From: Thereva unica
Taxonomy: Eukaryota; Arthropoda; Insecta; Diptera; Therevidae
Reading direction: 5' to 3'
Length of the DNA stretch: 64,000 nt
NCBI GenBank assembly: GCA_949987705.1
Contig: OX465281.1
Location: forward strand, 161,648,393-161,712,392
A program made the translations under genes and the position numbers. Below the pieces are notes generated by a model. That model had not been told where the DNA came from. It did no database searches and worked only from the letters and a program-made list of their open reading frames with translations. Of the stretch, positions 9,708 through 22,445 are shown in pieces; position 1 is the first letter of the stretch; every line of letters begins with the position of its first letter.

Positions 9708-12700
9708 TTCCCTTTCATTTGATAAATATATTTTGAGTATACTAAATCGCCATGGATATAAAGACATAGCTTATTGTATTCTACTTATCATACCCTTTCA
9801 TTTGATACCCATGTCGTGGGGGTTGTGAAGAAAATGGTAATGCGTCCTCTTGAGGTGGCCTCGGTGGATCTAACTATTTATTGAGTATACTATATTGCTT
9901 ATTGTATTCTACTTATCATACCTTTTCATTTGATACTCATATCGAAGGGGTTGTGAAGAAAATGGTAATCCGCCCTCTTGAGATGACAGCCATGGATCTA
10001 ACCAGATATTTAGTATATTATATCGCTTATGGTATTCTACTTATGATACCCTTTCAATTGATACCTATGTCGAGGTGGTGGTGAAGAAATGGTAGTCCGC
10101 CCTCTTGAGACGGCCGATATGAATATAGAGACAAAGCTTATTGTATTCTACTTATCATACCCTTTCATTTGATACCCATGTCATGGGGGTTGTGAAGAAA
10201 ATGGTAATACGTCCTCTTGAGGTGGCCTCGGTGGATCTAACTATTTATTGAATATACTATATTGCTTATTGTATTCTACTTATCATACCCTTTCATTTGA
10301 TATCCATGTCGAGGGGGTTGTGAAGAAAATGGTAATCCGCCCTCTTGAGATGACAGCCATGAATCTAACCAGATATTGAGTATATTATATCGCTTATGGT
10401 ATTCTACTTATGATACCCTTTCAATTGATACCTATGTCGAGGTGGTGGTGAAGAAATGGTAGTCCGCCCTTTTGAGACGGCCGCCATGGATATTAAGACA
10501 TAGCTTATTTTATTCTACTTATCATACCCTTTCATTTGATACCCATGTCGAGGGGGTTGTGAGGAAAATGGTAATGCGTCCTCTTGAGGTGGCCTCGGTG
10601 GATCTAACCAGATATTGACTATACTATATTGCTTATTGTCTTCTACTTAAGATACCCTTTCATTTGATACCTATGTCGAGGTGGTGGTGAAGAAATGGTA
10701 GTCCGCCCTCTTGAGACGGCCGCCATGGATATAAAGACATAGCTTTTTGTATTCTACTTATCATACCCTTCATTTGATACCCATGTCGTGGGGGTTGTGA
10801 AGAAAATGGCAATGCGTCCTCTTGAGGTGGCCTCGGTGGATCTAACTATTTATTGAGTATAGGTACTATATTGCTTATTGTATTCTACTTATCATACCTT
10901 TTCATTTGATACTCATATCGAGGGGGTTGTGAAGAAAGTGGTAATCCGCCCTCTTGAGATGACAGCCATGGATCTAACCAGATATTGAGTATATTGTATC
11001 GCTTATGGTATTCTACTTATGATACCCTTTCAATTGATACCTATGTCGAGGTGGTGGTGAAGAAATGGTAGTCCGCCCTCTTGAGACGGCCGCCATGGAT
11101 ATAAAGACAAAGCTTATTGTATTCTACTTATCATACCCTTTCCTTTGATACCCATGTCATGGGGGTTGTGAAGAAAATGGTAATACGTCCTCTTGAGGTG
11201 GCCTCGGTGGATCTAACTATTTATTGAATATACTATATTGCTTATTGTATTCTACTTATCATACCCTTTCATTTGATATCCATGTCGTGGGGGTTGTGAA
11301 GAAATTGGTAATGCGTCCTCTTGAGGTGGCCTCGGTGGATCTAACTATTTATTGAGTATACTATATTGCTTATTGTATTCTACTTATCATACCTTTTCAT
11401 TTGATACTCATATCGAGGGGGTTGTGAAGAAAATGGTAATCCGCCCTCTTGAGATGACAGCCATGGATCTAACCAGATATTGAGTATATTATATCGCTTA
11501 TGGTATTCTACTTATGATACCCTTTCAATTGATACCTATGTCGAGGTGGTGGTGAAGAAATGGTAGTCCGCCCTCTTGAGACGGCCGCCATGGATATTAA
11601 GACATAGCTTATTGTATTCTACTTATCATACCCTTTCATTTAATACCCATGTCGAGGGGGTTGTGAAGAAAATGGTAATGCGCCCTCTTGAGGTGGCCTC
11701 CGTGGATCTAACCAGATATTGACTATACTATATTGCTTATTGTCTTCTACTTAAGATACCCTTTCATTTGATACCTATGTAGAGGTGGTGGTGAAGAAAT
11801 GGTAGTCCGCCCTCTTGAGACGGCCGCCATGGATATTAAGACATAGCTTATTGTATTCTACTTATCATACCCTTTCATTTGATACCCATGTCGAGGGGGT
11901 TGTGAAGAAAATGGTAATGCGTCCTCTTGAGGTGGCCTCGGTGGATCTAACCAGATATTGACTATACTATATTGCTTATTGCCTTCTACTTAAGATACCC
12001 TTTCATTTGATACCTATGTCGAGGTGGTGGTGAAGAAATGGTAGTCCGCCCTCTTGAGACGGCCGCCATGGATATTAAGACATAGCTTATTGTATTCTAC
12101 TTATCATACCCTTTCATTTGATACCCATGTCGAGGGGGTTGTGAAGAAAATGGTAATGCGTCCTCTTGAGGTGGCCTCGGTGGATCTAACCAGATATTGA
12201 CTATACTATATTGCTTATTGTCTTCTACTTAAGATACCCTTTCATTTGATACCTATGTCGAGGTGGTGGTGAAGAAAATGGTAATCCGCCCTCTTGAGAC
12301 GGCCGCCATGGATATAAAGACAGCTTATTGTATTCTACTTATCATACCCTTTAATTTGATACCCATGTCGTGGGGATTGTGAAGAAAATGGTAATGCGTT
12401 CTCTTGAGGTGGCCTCGGTGGATCTAACTATTTATTGAGTATACTATATTGCTTATTGTATTCTACTTATCATACCTTTTCATTTGATACTCATATCGAG
12501 GGGGTTGTGAAGAAAATGGTAATCCGCCCTCTTGAGATGACAGCCATGGATCTAACCAGATATTGAGTATATTATATTGCTTATGGTATTCTACTTATGA
12601 TACCCTTTCAATTGATACCTATGTCGAGGTGGTGGTGAAGAAATGGTAGTCCGCCCTCTTGAGACGGCCGCCATGGATATAAAGACAAAGCTTATTGTAT

Positions 12701-13879
12701 TCTACTTATCATACCCTTTCATTTGATACCCATGTCATGGGGGTTGTGAAGAAAATGGTAATACGTCCTCTTGAGGTGGACTCGGTGGATCTAACTATTT
12801 ATTGAATATACTATATTGCTTATTGTATTCTACTTAACATACCCTTTCATTTGATATCCATGTCATGGAGGTTGTGAAGAAAATGGTAATACGTCCTCTT
12901 GAGGTGGCCTCGGTGGATCTAACTATTTATTGAATATACTATATTGCTTATTGTATTCTACTTATCATACCTTTTCATTTGATTCTCATATCGAGGGGGT
13001 TGTGAAGAAAATGGTAATGCGTCCTCTTGAGATGAAAGCCATGGATCTAACCAGATATTGAGTATATTATATCGCTTATGGTATTCTACTTATGATACCC
13101 TTTCAATTGATACCTATGTCGAGGTGGTGGTGAAGAAATGGTAGTCCGCCCTCTTGAGACGGCCGCCATGGATATTAAGACATAGCTTATTGTATTCTAC
13201 TTATCATACCCTTTCATTTGATACCCATGTCGAGGGGGTTGTGAAGAAAATGGTAATGCGTCCTCTTGAGGTGGCCTCGGTGGATCTAACCAGATATTGA
13301 CTATACTATATTGCTTATTGTCTTCTACTTAAGATACCCTTTCATTTGATACCTATGTAGAGGTGGTGGTGAAGAAATGGTAGTCCGCCCTCTTGAGACG
13401 GCCGCCATGGATATTAAGACATAGCTTATTGTATTCTACTTATCATACCCTTTCATTTGATACCCATGTCGAGGGGGTTGTGAAGAAAATGGTAATGCGT
13501 CCTCTTGAGGTGGCCTCGGTGGATCTAACCAGATATTGACTATACTATATTGCTTATTGTCTTCTACTTAAGATACCCTTTCATTTGATACCTATGTCGA
13601 GGTGGTGGTGAAGAAATGGTAGTCCGCCCTCTTGAGACGGCCGCCATGGATATTAAGACATAGCTTATTGTATTCTACTTATCATACCCTTTCATTTGAT
13701 ACCCATGTCGAGGGGGTTGTGAAGAAAATGGTAATGCGTCCTCTTGAGGTGGCCTCGGTGGATCTAACCAGATATTGACTATACTATATTGCTTATTGTC
13801 TTCTACTTAAGATACCCTTTCATTTGATACCTATGTCGAGGTGGTGGTGAAGAAAATGGTAATCCGCCCTCTTGAGACG
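9708..13879. repeat. Higher-order satellite array, ~34 monomers of ~128 and ~112 bp
   Basis: Monomers share CTTATTGTATTCTACTTATC and CATTTGATACCCATGTCG. Three types recur: one with GGTGGCCTCGGTGG (about 128 bp), one with GATGACAGCCATGG (about 128 bp), and a shorter one with GACGGCCGCCATGG and a single-A AAGAAATGG. The short-type marker TACCTATGT occurs at 10062, 10429, 10668, 11038, 11533, 11772, 12011, 12250, 12616, 13111, 13350, 13589 and 13828, giving spacings 367, 239, 370, 495, 239, 239, 239, 366, 495, 239, 239, 239. A 1,578-bp super-unit therefore repeats. Small open frames in the array are repeat artefacts. Confidence 0.95.
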
Positions 13880-14518
13880 CGTACTATGCGTACACTTTTT
13901 GTTAATCATCGAAATGATAGGGAATACTATTTGACATCAACAGTGCTGGATTTGACTAACTTGTAAAGAATATGCCATATTTTTAGAAATAAATTACGAT
14001 TACGAACTCGGCATTCGGTATTTCAAAATTTTACTCTACATTTGTACTGTGAACTACACGTTTTTTATAGTACCTAACGCAATCTGATACCATAGTTGCG
14101 ACTAACCACTTTAAATGAATACATTTTGTTAATCATCTAATGCCATCTGGCATCAACAGTTCGAGTAAACACTTTTCGACCTCCTTTTTTGAGCAATTGA
14201 AATAACTTAGAGCGCCATCTGACAGAATAATTTTGAGTACCCACTTTTTTAGACTGAAGGAGAAGAAAAAAGTTCGATTCGAAATGTAAAAAATGTAAAA
14301 ATAAAGAAAACGAAGAATGATAGGAAAAAAACTCATGGAATAATAAATTATTTATATTGTGGTTATCGGTTTCAAATGAAAAATTACTTATATTGCTTAT
14401 AAAAAGGTGATAAATCGCATAATTTTATAAAAAAAAACACCTTGTTTTCTATGTTTAGGCGTAAATAAGGCAAGAGCTGTTTGCCCTTACGAACTAGGCA
14501 AACTACCGCTTGCCTTGA
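13880..14518 (-). mobile_element. E1 5' region, copy 1
   Basis: Non-coding sequence between the satellite and the TCAAGGCAAG terminus, matched in reverse complement by pieces of 41741-46578 in the second copy. It contains two related blocks that start TTTGTTAATCATC (near 13910 and 14127), suggesting an internal duplication. A 67-codon frame on the minus strand has no recognisable domain. Confidence 0.7.
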
Positions 14519-15044
14519 TTTCAGTAAATTAAAAAAAAAAAAAAAATTTCCCTAATCACCCTGTATCTTAGTGGATAGTGGAGATAGCCGCCCTCTGTAG
14601 AACAATTTTTTTCTCCAAAGATATCCAGGAATCACCCCTGAAAATATTAGCCGCGTACTCCAACAAAGGATTTATTAAATTTCTGATGACCTTTACAAGT
14701 CGGGAATGATAGAATTTGAGTATTTTAACTTATTAAAACGACAATATCTCAGAAATGGCAATTTCTAAGAGAAAATGTATAATATATTTTTTTGTAGATA
14801 ATCGCCTAGTCTACAAACGTTGTAAACACAATTTTCTGATAAGACGTACGGTTTAGCATATATTTGCAAAAAACTGATATTTTGACCCTTTGACCTTGAA
14901 TAAAAAAGTTTGCAGTCGTCCAATCGCGTGGCAGTCTCTACAGCTTATGTATAATAATGTTTTTAAGGGCTGTTCCAATTTTCAGCAACTTCGGAATTAT
15001 CTTCCAATTATGGCGTTTTTTCGTCTATTTTGACTGGACTATCG

Positions 15045-17000
15045 CCCCTCAAAATTGCCAGGGCGGTGTGACATGGGATTGTGTTGCTATTCCCGTATGT
15101 TCCTGTGCGCGTGTGTAGCATTCGGATGTCGAAGATGATTATTCTTGTGTGTTCTTTTTAATTTGTGTGCACCGTCGCCGTCGCCCTTTAGTTTACAGCA
15201 TAAAGAGAGCACTCCTATAAAACTTTCAATATAGTTGAGTTGGACTACATTCGTAAAATGTTTTTTATAACAAATTAATTTTAACAAAATTATGCGCAGT
15301 ATTTTCAGTGCATTTCGCGCTGCGGATAGATGCAGAATGACACATTTTGAATGAAGCAAAAGTCCGAGTACCTACTCCGGAGTACGAAATAGTAAAAAAG
15401 CAGAAAAGGAACTCATCACCTAATGAGACATAAACGCAGGCTCCAGTATTAGGTCTCTATTTGCGATGGCTCCTTTATTCATTCATTATTTTTCACATGT
15501 GAAGAACATGCAAAATTATTTCCAAGGCTGTGACCCCCTTTTTTTATTGATGGCTTTACCTCTTAAATAAGGTTCTGTACTTTCAAAGCCTCTACTACCT
15601 TCTCGACTTCCTCTGTCCTCTGCAATCATTGCGTTCAACCAAATTTCTTATACTAGCTCATTGTTCCTTAATTTGAAGTCGTTCCTTTGTTGTGCATTCT
15701 TTAAATTTTGGAATAATAATCTAAGAAATCAAAGAACGGTAACCACGGTTTTCAGAAGGCAAGCATCTCTCTTTCTTTCTTTTCATGTATAAGGTACAGT
15801 GAGACCATGAAAATTGGTTATAGGGTTACAAACATACAGTGTAATATGTAAAACAATGTCAAAAATATTTCAATGCGCCTTAGCGGCTACGATTCCTTCT
15901 CATGGAAAACTAGGAATGTTAAAGAATTGTTGCATGTGTTCTCTTGCTTCTAATTTAATTATGTAATTTCTCCAACAACAACAACATATTTTCCAAACTT
16001 ATTTTAATTTCTTCTCTCTCAACTTTTAAATATGTTAATAATAATTCGTAAAAATGACGACAATCAAATTTTCCCATGAAAGGTTAATTTAAAGAAAGCA
16101 CCTAAGAATAGTTGATAGCTAAGAAGTGTATGCCCCTTTAATGTTAGCAATTTACGCCTATGCAGTCATTGGAAGTAAAAGCATTAAAGCTGGATTGCTT
16201 TTTCCCATTTAAAATAGCAAACAGAAAAGCCTCTTAAATGTGGGATGATTCTTTGCTTGTTCACCGCCAACGCAACAGAACAGCTTTCATCTGTTGCAAG
16301 GTTTATTTGACACAAACTTCTACAAATGACCTTCGACAATTTTTCTTAAGACATGTTTAACCTTCCAATAAATACCTATCATCAAATACGTCTTTGTCTA
16401 GAAACAACCGCTGTGATACATCTAGAATAACCTTAATATTTTCCCCCCACATATCCTTTTAAAGGAAGTGAAATTCCCTTTGGTAAATGAAAATTTCTGA
16501 TGTATATTAACAATTGCAAGGGTAAATACGCGTGTGTGTATGCTTTAATCGGCACAGATTTCGAACTTAAAGGATATGAAAGGAGTTTTCTCTAATTTAT
16601 CACTCGTAGGCATAATTTGAGCTTTGGGTGCTGATTCGAAAGTGAGATTCTAATTACATCCTCCTAGGCATTTACCTTGTAAGGTATAGGAGTCTAAAAA
16701 GGAGTCTTCCAAGTGAAATAAAGGTATTAAGTTAGCTATAAATAACTTTAATAGGCTTATAAATGTACACATGCAATATTATCGGCGTAAATCTTTAAAA
16801 TGGATAACTCGACCGGCCATCCACAAAGAATACTTGCTTGTGTCAATTTTGATACAAAGTTAATGGGTTTCTGTTTATTAGACTAAAAGTAGTGACTTGC
16901 TGTCTCCTTCTAACTCGATATATAAAAGGATTTATTTATGCATTCAGATGATTTCTCCACAAATTTTCAACCTTCTGCTTCGTAAGCCCAGAGAATAGAC
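15045..17000. other. Apparently single-copy DNA, nothing identified
   Basis: About 2 kb between element A and the 1,520-bp duplication. No long frame, RNA gene, terminal repeats or array is visible. The minus-strand frame at 15087-15359 has no recognisable domain. This is one of the few stretches that could be ordinary intergenic or intronic host DNA. Confidence 0.45.
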
Positions 17001-20000
17001 TGGTCAGCAGTATATCTTGGGAATACTACGGCCTTCAGGCCTTCAATAAAATATTCATGAAGACACGAAAATAAATACTAAAATCCGGGTCATAGAAGGG
17101 ATGATGTTGATTTCTCGAAGATCATATTTTCCACTTAGGATAGTTTATTTTCCATAGTGAACCTGAAATATGTTCATTGATTTTAGGCATTTATGGATTT
17201 TAATATTTTGATTTCAGACTAGGGAAAATTTATTAACAGATAACGGTATTTTGATATGTATTATTAGGTTAATTTTCTGCATATATTCAGTTGTTTAATT
17301 TGTAAATTTCACTTTTGTTTGCTGCTAAATATACAGTAAATACATTCAAACGAATAAGCATTTAATAATCACTGGTATGCAAAAAATACTCGAATGTTGA
17401 TCTTTGCAGTTAATTAACTTCAGAACTTTGAGAAAACCCCGTTAATGGAAAATATCCTACGTATAATTTAAAGATCACAAAAAGTTATTGAATAAATTAC
17501 GGCCAGGTCCCATGATGTGCAGTCTCCAGATGCTGAATCTTCTTCTTCTTATACGACGCTACAGACCTTAAGCCAGTTGAAGTCTTTCAGTCATGTGTAC
17601 TTTTTAAGTATATCTTCTAGCACGTCAACCTTGCGCTTTTTTCATGGTGGTCCTACGCTTCCTTTTTCTACCACTGAAAATCCTGTCTAACATTCATTGT
17701 TCAGAAGAACATGTCCGAGCCGCGCAACGATTCGCGCCCCAAAGCCGTAAATACACTGATAGAAAAATTGTCTTGATTCCAGAAATTCCATAGTCTTCGT
17801 TTCGTTGTCTTGAGTAGAAACATTTTTCAGTCTTAACATGAGAATGCTGTCTCAGAGTAAGACACTAGAAATTGTTGAGCCAAGCAATTGTATTTCTTCG
17901 CTCAATACTAATATTTTTCGACCAAGATATGGGTGAATATACGCTATTTGAATTCCAATGGTCCATAGACAAATTTTATGTTAAACTTATTATATCATTG
18001 TTTCTGTATGCTTAAACCATAAAGAATATGGTCTTTTATTTGTCCCACATAGTCTATTCACGATAGAAGAAGATAGATAGAAATTAAAATACGAGGAAAC
18101 GAGAAGAACCGCAAAAAACATCTGCAGGAAGAAGAAAAGGCAATTCCTCAACAATCACATCCTGAGAGCAGAGGAAACTTTGCCCAAAACAAAACACGGG
18201 AAGCATACAGGGAAGTAAACTTCTTCAAGAAAGGCTTCAAACCCTCCTCCGGTATATTTTTTTTTTTTATGTGAAAGACTAGAGTCACAGGAAACGCCCT
18301 TTATACTGTGTCGACAACCTATTTTCTTCATATAGAGTGCAATGTCGAACAGCAGCTCTAGTCGAGGAAGAAAGGAACTGTCACAAACCTACCCGCGATA
18401 TTTTTAGTCCACCTACTTCCAACCATTACTGTCGCGACTTTGACATCGGGGCATCGAAAAACAACTCGCTGGAGTGTTATGCCTCCTGAAACGAGTTGAA
18501 TCTCATCAACCAATCGATGATGGTCAGCAGTATATCTTGGGAATACTACGGCCTTCAGGCCTTCAATAAAATATTCATGAAGACACGAAAATAAATACTA
18601 AAATCCGGGTCATAGAAGGGATGATGTTGATTTCTCGAAGATCATATTTTCCACTTAGGATAGTTTATTTTCCATAGTGAACCTGAAATATGTTCATTGA
18701 TTTTAGGCATTTATGGATTTTAATATTTTGATTTCAGACTAGGGAAAATTTATTAACAGATAACGGTATTTTGATATGTATTATTAGGTTAATTTTCTGC
18801 ATATATTCAGTTGTTTAATTTGTAAATTTCACTTTTGTTTGCTGCTAAATATACAGTAAATACATTCAAACGAATAAGCATTTAATAATCACTGGTATGC
18901 AAAAAATACTCGAATGTTGATCTTTGCAGTTAATTAACTTCAGAACTTTGAGAAAACCCCGTTAATGGAAAATATCCTACGTATAATTTAAAGATCACAA
19001 AAAGTTATTGAATAAATTACGGCCAGGTCCCATGATGTGCAGTCTCCAGATGCTGAATCTTCTTCTTCTTATACGACGCTACAGACCTTAAGCCAGTTGA
19101 AGTCTTTCAGTCATGTGTACTTTTTAAGTATATCTTCTAGCACGTCAACCTTGCGCTTTTTTCATGGTGGTCCTACGCTTCCTTTTTCTACCACTGAAAA
19201 TCCTGTCTAACATTCATTGTTCAGAAGAACATGTCCGAGCCGCGCAACGATTCGCGCCCCAAAGCCGTAAATACACTGATAGAAAAATTGTCTTGATTCC
19301 AGAAATTCCATAGTCTTCGTTTCGTTGTCTTGAGTAGAAACATTTTTCAGTCTTAACATGAGAATGCTGTCTCAGAGTAAGACACTAGAAATTGTTGAGC
19401 CAAGCAATTGTATTTCTTCGCTCAATACTAATATTTTTCGACCAAGATATGGGTGAATATACGCTATTTGAATTCCAATGGTCCATAGACAAATTTTATG
19501 TTAAACTTATTATATCATTGTTTCTGTATGCTTAAACCATAAAGAATATGGTCTTTTATTTGTCCCACATAGTCTATTCACGATAGAAGAAGATAGATAG
19601 AAATTAAAATACGAGGAAACGAGAAGAACCGCAAAAAACATCTGCAGGAAGAAGAAAAGGCAATTCCTCAACAATCACATCCTGAGAGCAGAGGAAACTT
19701 TGCCCAAAACAAAACACGGGAAGCATACAGGGAAGTAAACTTCTTCAAGAAAGGCTTCAAACCCTCCTCCGGTATATTTTTTTTTTTTATGTGAAAGACT
19801 AGAGTCACAGGAAACGCCCTTTATACTGTGTCGACAACCTATTTTCTTCATATAGAGTGCAATGTCGAACAGCAGCTCTAGTCGAGGAAGAAAGGAACTG
19901 TCACAAACCTACCCGCGATATTTTTAGTCCACCTACTTCCAACCATTACTGTCGCGACTTTGACATCGGGGCATCGAAAAACAACTCGCTGGAGTGTTAT

Positions 20001-20040
20001 GCCTCCTGAAACGAGTTGAATCTCATCAACCAATCGATGA
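17001..20040. repeat. Direct tandem duplication, two 1,520-bp units
   Basis: 17001-18520 and 18521-20040 both begin TGGTCAGCAGTATATCTTGG and end CAACCAATCGATGA. I found no difference between them while reading. The unit includes host flank, the RTE target site TCTATTCACGATA (18053 and 19573), the RTE 5' end and part of the SINE-like insert. The duplication is therefore later than both insertions, or it is an assembly artefact. Confidence 0.95.
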
Positions 20041-20244
20041 CATGCGCTTTTTGGTGGAGCAGGGAAGGGCTAAGGAAGGCTATGACAGGAGGGATCAGGA
20101 ATGTAAAGAGGGAAAAAGAAAGAAGGAAAGTTATGTGAGTGGGAAAGTAGAAAAGGCGAAGGACCGTGGGGCTGGCCGGGATTCGAACCCGGGACCTCTG
20201 GGATAGTAGCCAGGCGCCTTACTCCCTAGGCTACCGAGGCCCCC
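19771..20244 (-). mobile_element. tRNA-derived SINE candidate inserted in the RTE
   Basis: On the minus strand the head (20243 downward) contains an A-box-like GGTAGCCTAGGGAG and a perfect B box, GGTTCGAATCC, 40-50 bases apart. This is the layout of an internal RNA polymerase III promoter. The far end (about 19771-19795) is A-rich on that strand, consistent with a SINE tail. It splits the RTE linker from the RT. The acceptor stem does not close like that of a real tRNA. I could not find a clear target duplication, so the exact ends are uncertain. Confidence 0.55.
20166..20243 (-). promoter_or_regulatory. tRNA-like pol III promoter (A and B boxes)
   Basis: The minus strand reads tRNA-like: GTAGCCTAGGGAGTAAGGCG, then a B box with a CCGGG/CCCGG T-stem around TTCGAAT. 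The T arm is perfect, but the acceptor halves (GGGGGCC and CCAGCCC) do not pair well. It is best read as a SINE head that could drive pol III transcription, and not as a functional tRNA gene. Confidence 0.55.
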
Positions 20245-20985
20245 AAATGTAGATCAAAAGAAGGCACTATAGTCACAGGCAGCGAAGATGTAAAGAAAAG
20301 ATGGAAGGAATTTTTTAGCGAGCTGCTGAACGCAAACGAGAGCGTCAGACATATACCAGAACCTCGTCTACAACATAACGATGACACCAGAGAAACAAAT
20401 GTACCCACTCTGGAAGAAGTACAAAGTGCCATATGATCATTAAAAAACAATAAATCTCCAGGAATTGATAACATCCCAGCAGAGTTGATCAAACAAGGAG
20501 GCGAATCGCTCTCAGCAGCCATACACGAATTACTTGCTGCATATGGAGGAATGAAGAAATGCCTGAAGAATGGGAGCAAAGCATTATCTGCCCAATACAC
20601 AAGAAAGGGGACAGATTCAACTGTGAAAACTATAGAGGTATATCTCTTTTAAGCACAGTATATAAAATAATGACCAATATAATTAAGACCAGACTGGAAC
20701 CTTACGCATAAGCTGCAATAAGTGAATACCAAGCTGGATTCAGAAAAAATAGGTCAACAATGGATCAACTTTTTACAATAAGGCAAATCCTCCGAAAATG
20801 CTGGGAATACAACATTGACGTGTATCAACTTTTCATCGACTTTAAACAAGCATACGACAGCATCGACAGGGAGCAAATGTATGCAACAATGCTGGACCTA
20901 AACTTCCCCCTGAAGATAATAAAATTAACAAAAATAACAATGGAAAATACAAGATGTGCAGTCAGAATACAAGGAGAATTGACGG
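20245..20985 (+). pseudogene. RTE reverse transcriptase, N-terminal half
   Basis: Conceptual reading gives KEGTIVTGSEDVKKRWKEFF and then the finger motif [21 protein letters not shown] frameshifted stretch follows, then a clean frame at 20760-20985 with VYQLFIDFKQAYDSIDREQM, which holds the first catalytic Asp of RT (FIDF). A TGA at about 20437 and a frameshift near 20600-20720 show decay. It continues at 28229 after the BEL element. The family is RTE-like, judged by the FDFKQAYDSI block and the GAA tail. Confidence 0.8.
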
Positions 20986-22321
20986 TGTTAGGGCTTAGAA
21001 TGCCTAAAACTCAATGGACTGCAGGGCAACTTAGAAATAAACCAAGTTTAACTATTCGAACTTTATTTACAATTCTCAATTTTCACAATTTATAAATTCA
21101 ATTTAAATTAATTCTTCACAATTTTAAGTTCAATATATTTAACATTCACTGGATACTAAATTCAAGCTATTTAATAAAACATTTATCAGGTTTAGTTCAG
21201 ATAGAATAATAATTCAAGTTTATTTATATTCACTTAATTAAATCAATTCGTTACTACACTTAAAATTAATATTAATAGTCACTCTTGATTAAATTGCTTT
21301 GTTATTCTTGACTTGGTTATTCTTGATTTCCAGCAATATTACCGTTGCTGAATCTGAGACTGGATGCTGCTGGAGCTGCTGTTGTAGGTTCGTTTAGCTA
21401 CTCGTACTAGATGCTGCCTCTAAGTACGCCAATATTGAGAGGGCTGAAATTCAATGTTATTTAGAAATATTCTTTTAATTTAAACGCCACTTGATATTTC
21501 AGATTACTATGATTTGAAAACTAGGAATGTACATTAACTCGTCACGTAAAATGTACAATTGGGAGTTTACAGGTATTTAGGATTTGGGATAATTTACATG
21601 AACTCGACTCGTTCCATGTAAACCAAGTTGGATTTCGATTAATTTTCACCAACTCGATACGTTAGATGTAAATTATTATTTGAGATTACATGAACTCGAC
21701 ACGTTCCATGTACCTTGGGTTGAGATCACTTGTTTATTAGAATTTCTTCGAGCTCGAATCGCAACGAAGATCAATTGTGATCTGAAATTTTCGATCGACT
21801 GGCTGCGCTATATATTTCATTCCTGACAATGGCAATTTTTTGGAAGGCAATGTGGGGGGGCCATTGGAATTGGAATTTGCTTCAGTTATTGTGTATGTGT
21901 CCCTTCTTGTTATATATATCAGCTTTTTGATACATAACAGCTGATTTATATATTTTGTTGTGACATTTGGTTGGGGTATAGCATGGATGCGAATAGGTGA
22001 GTTTGTCTTGTTTGATTAATTATTTTAATATTTATAATTTTACTTCTTTCTTTTTTTGTTTTATGTTTTGGTGGATGCGGAGCCAAATATGCTGGACTGG
22101 AGCTTGTATTGCCTGTAGGGTTGTCAGGTTAGTAGGTTTTGTATATAGAATGTTTTCTTGGTGATAAATTTGTTTGTTTACAGGAATATGATATCTGCAA
22201 GACGTCGGTGGAGTATAAAACTTGGTCTCCTCAAGATTGTTCATGGTAAGTATGTATATTGACAATATTTTATTTATGATATTAATATTTATATTTTTAG
22301 GGTTTAATTTAGGATTGAACA
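20986..22321 (-). repeat. BEL/Pao 3' LTR (1,336 bp)
   Basis: Starts TGTTAGG and ends GAACA. It matches 26890-28228 nearly base for base. The 3-bp length difference comes from GATCAATTGTGATC here versus GATCAATTATTGTGATC in the other LTR. Confidence 0.95.
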
Positions 22322-22331
22322 TCCTCCCGGG
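22322..22331 (-). promoter_or_regulatory. BEL polypurine tract
   Basis: Reads CCCGGGAGGA on the minus strand, immediately upstream of the 3' LTR. This is where plus-strand DNA synthesis would start. Confidence 0.6.
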
Positions 22332-22445
22332 CCTTGAAGCGATAGCTTCAATTTGTCCATTGTTTTGGTTTTTAAATATTGTTGTTGTTAGAAAGGTGTT
22401 GTTTTGTATAATAAAAAAGTTTTATTATGCTTATATAGATATGTT

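Larger units (their letters stand above)
7861..14518 (-). mobile_element. Rolling-circle-like element E1, copy 1 (PIF1-USP fragment plus satellite)
   Basis: The boundaries come from comparison with the inverted copy at 41741-48899. Read on the minus strand the 5' end is TCAAGGCAAGCGGTAG following an A (T at 14519). The other copy also begins with A|TCAAGGCAAG, matching the Helitron rule of 5' TC after a host A. Order on the minus strand: 5' region, ~4.2-kb satellite array, helicase-C/USP pseudogene, palindromic module. A canonical CTRR 3' end was not found, so the 3' boundary and the Helitron assignment are inferred. Most of Rep/helicase is missing. The element lies in the loop of foldback A. 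Confidence 0.55.
6857..15041. mobile_element. Foldback element 'A', 8.2 kb, TIR TAGTCCAGTCAAA, TSD TCG
   Basis: The inverted arms run about 6857-7373 and 14525-15041. Shared blocks include TTGCTGAAAATTGGAACAGC, CCACGCGATTGGACGACTGC and GATTTATTAAATTTCTGATG, and both arms end outward in TAGTCCAGTCAAA. TCG flanks the element at 6854-6856 and 15042-15044. The loop between the arms is entirely other repeats: a small foldback (7374-7860) and the minisatellite-bearing rolling-circle element (7861-14518). No transposase is recognisable in it. The arms are well conserved, with mostly single-base differences. Confidence 0.85.

Noticed and set aside
15087..15359. 90-codon minus-strand frame as a host gene
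   Set aside because: No recognisable domain, start context or splice evidence.
20166..20243. Functional tRNA gene on the minus strand
   Set aside because: The B box and T arm are good, but the acceptor halves do not pair and it lies inside a SINE-like insert with an A-rich tail.
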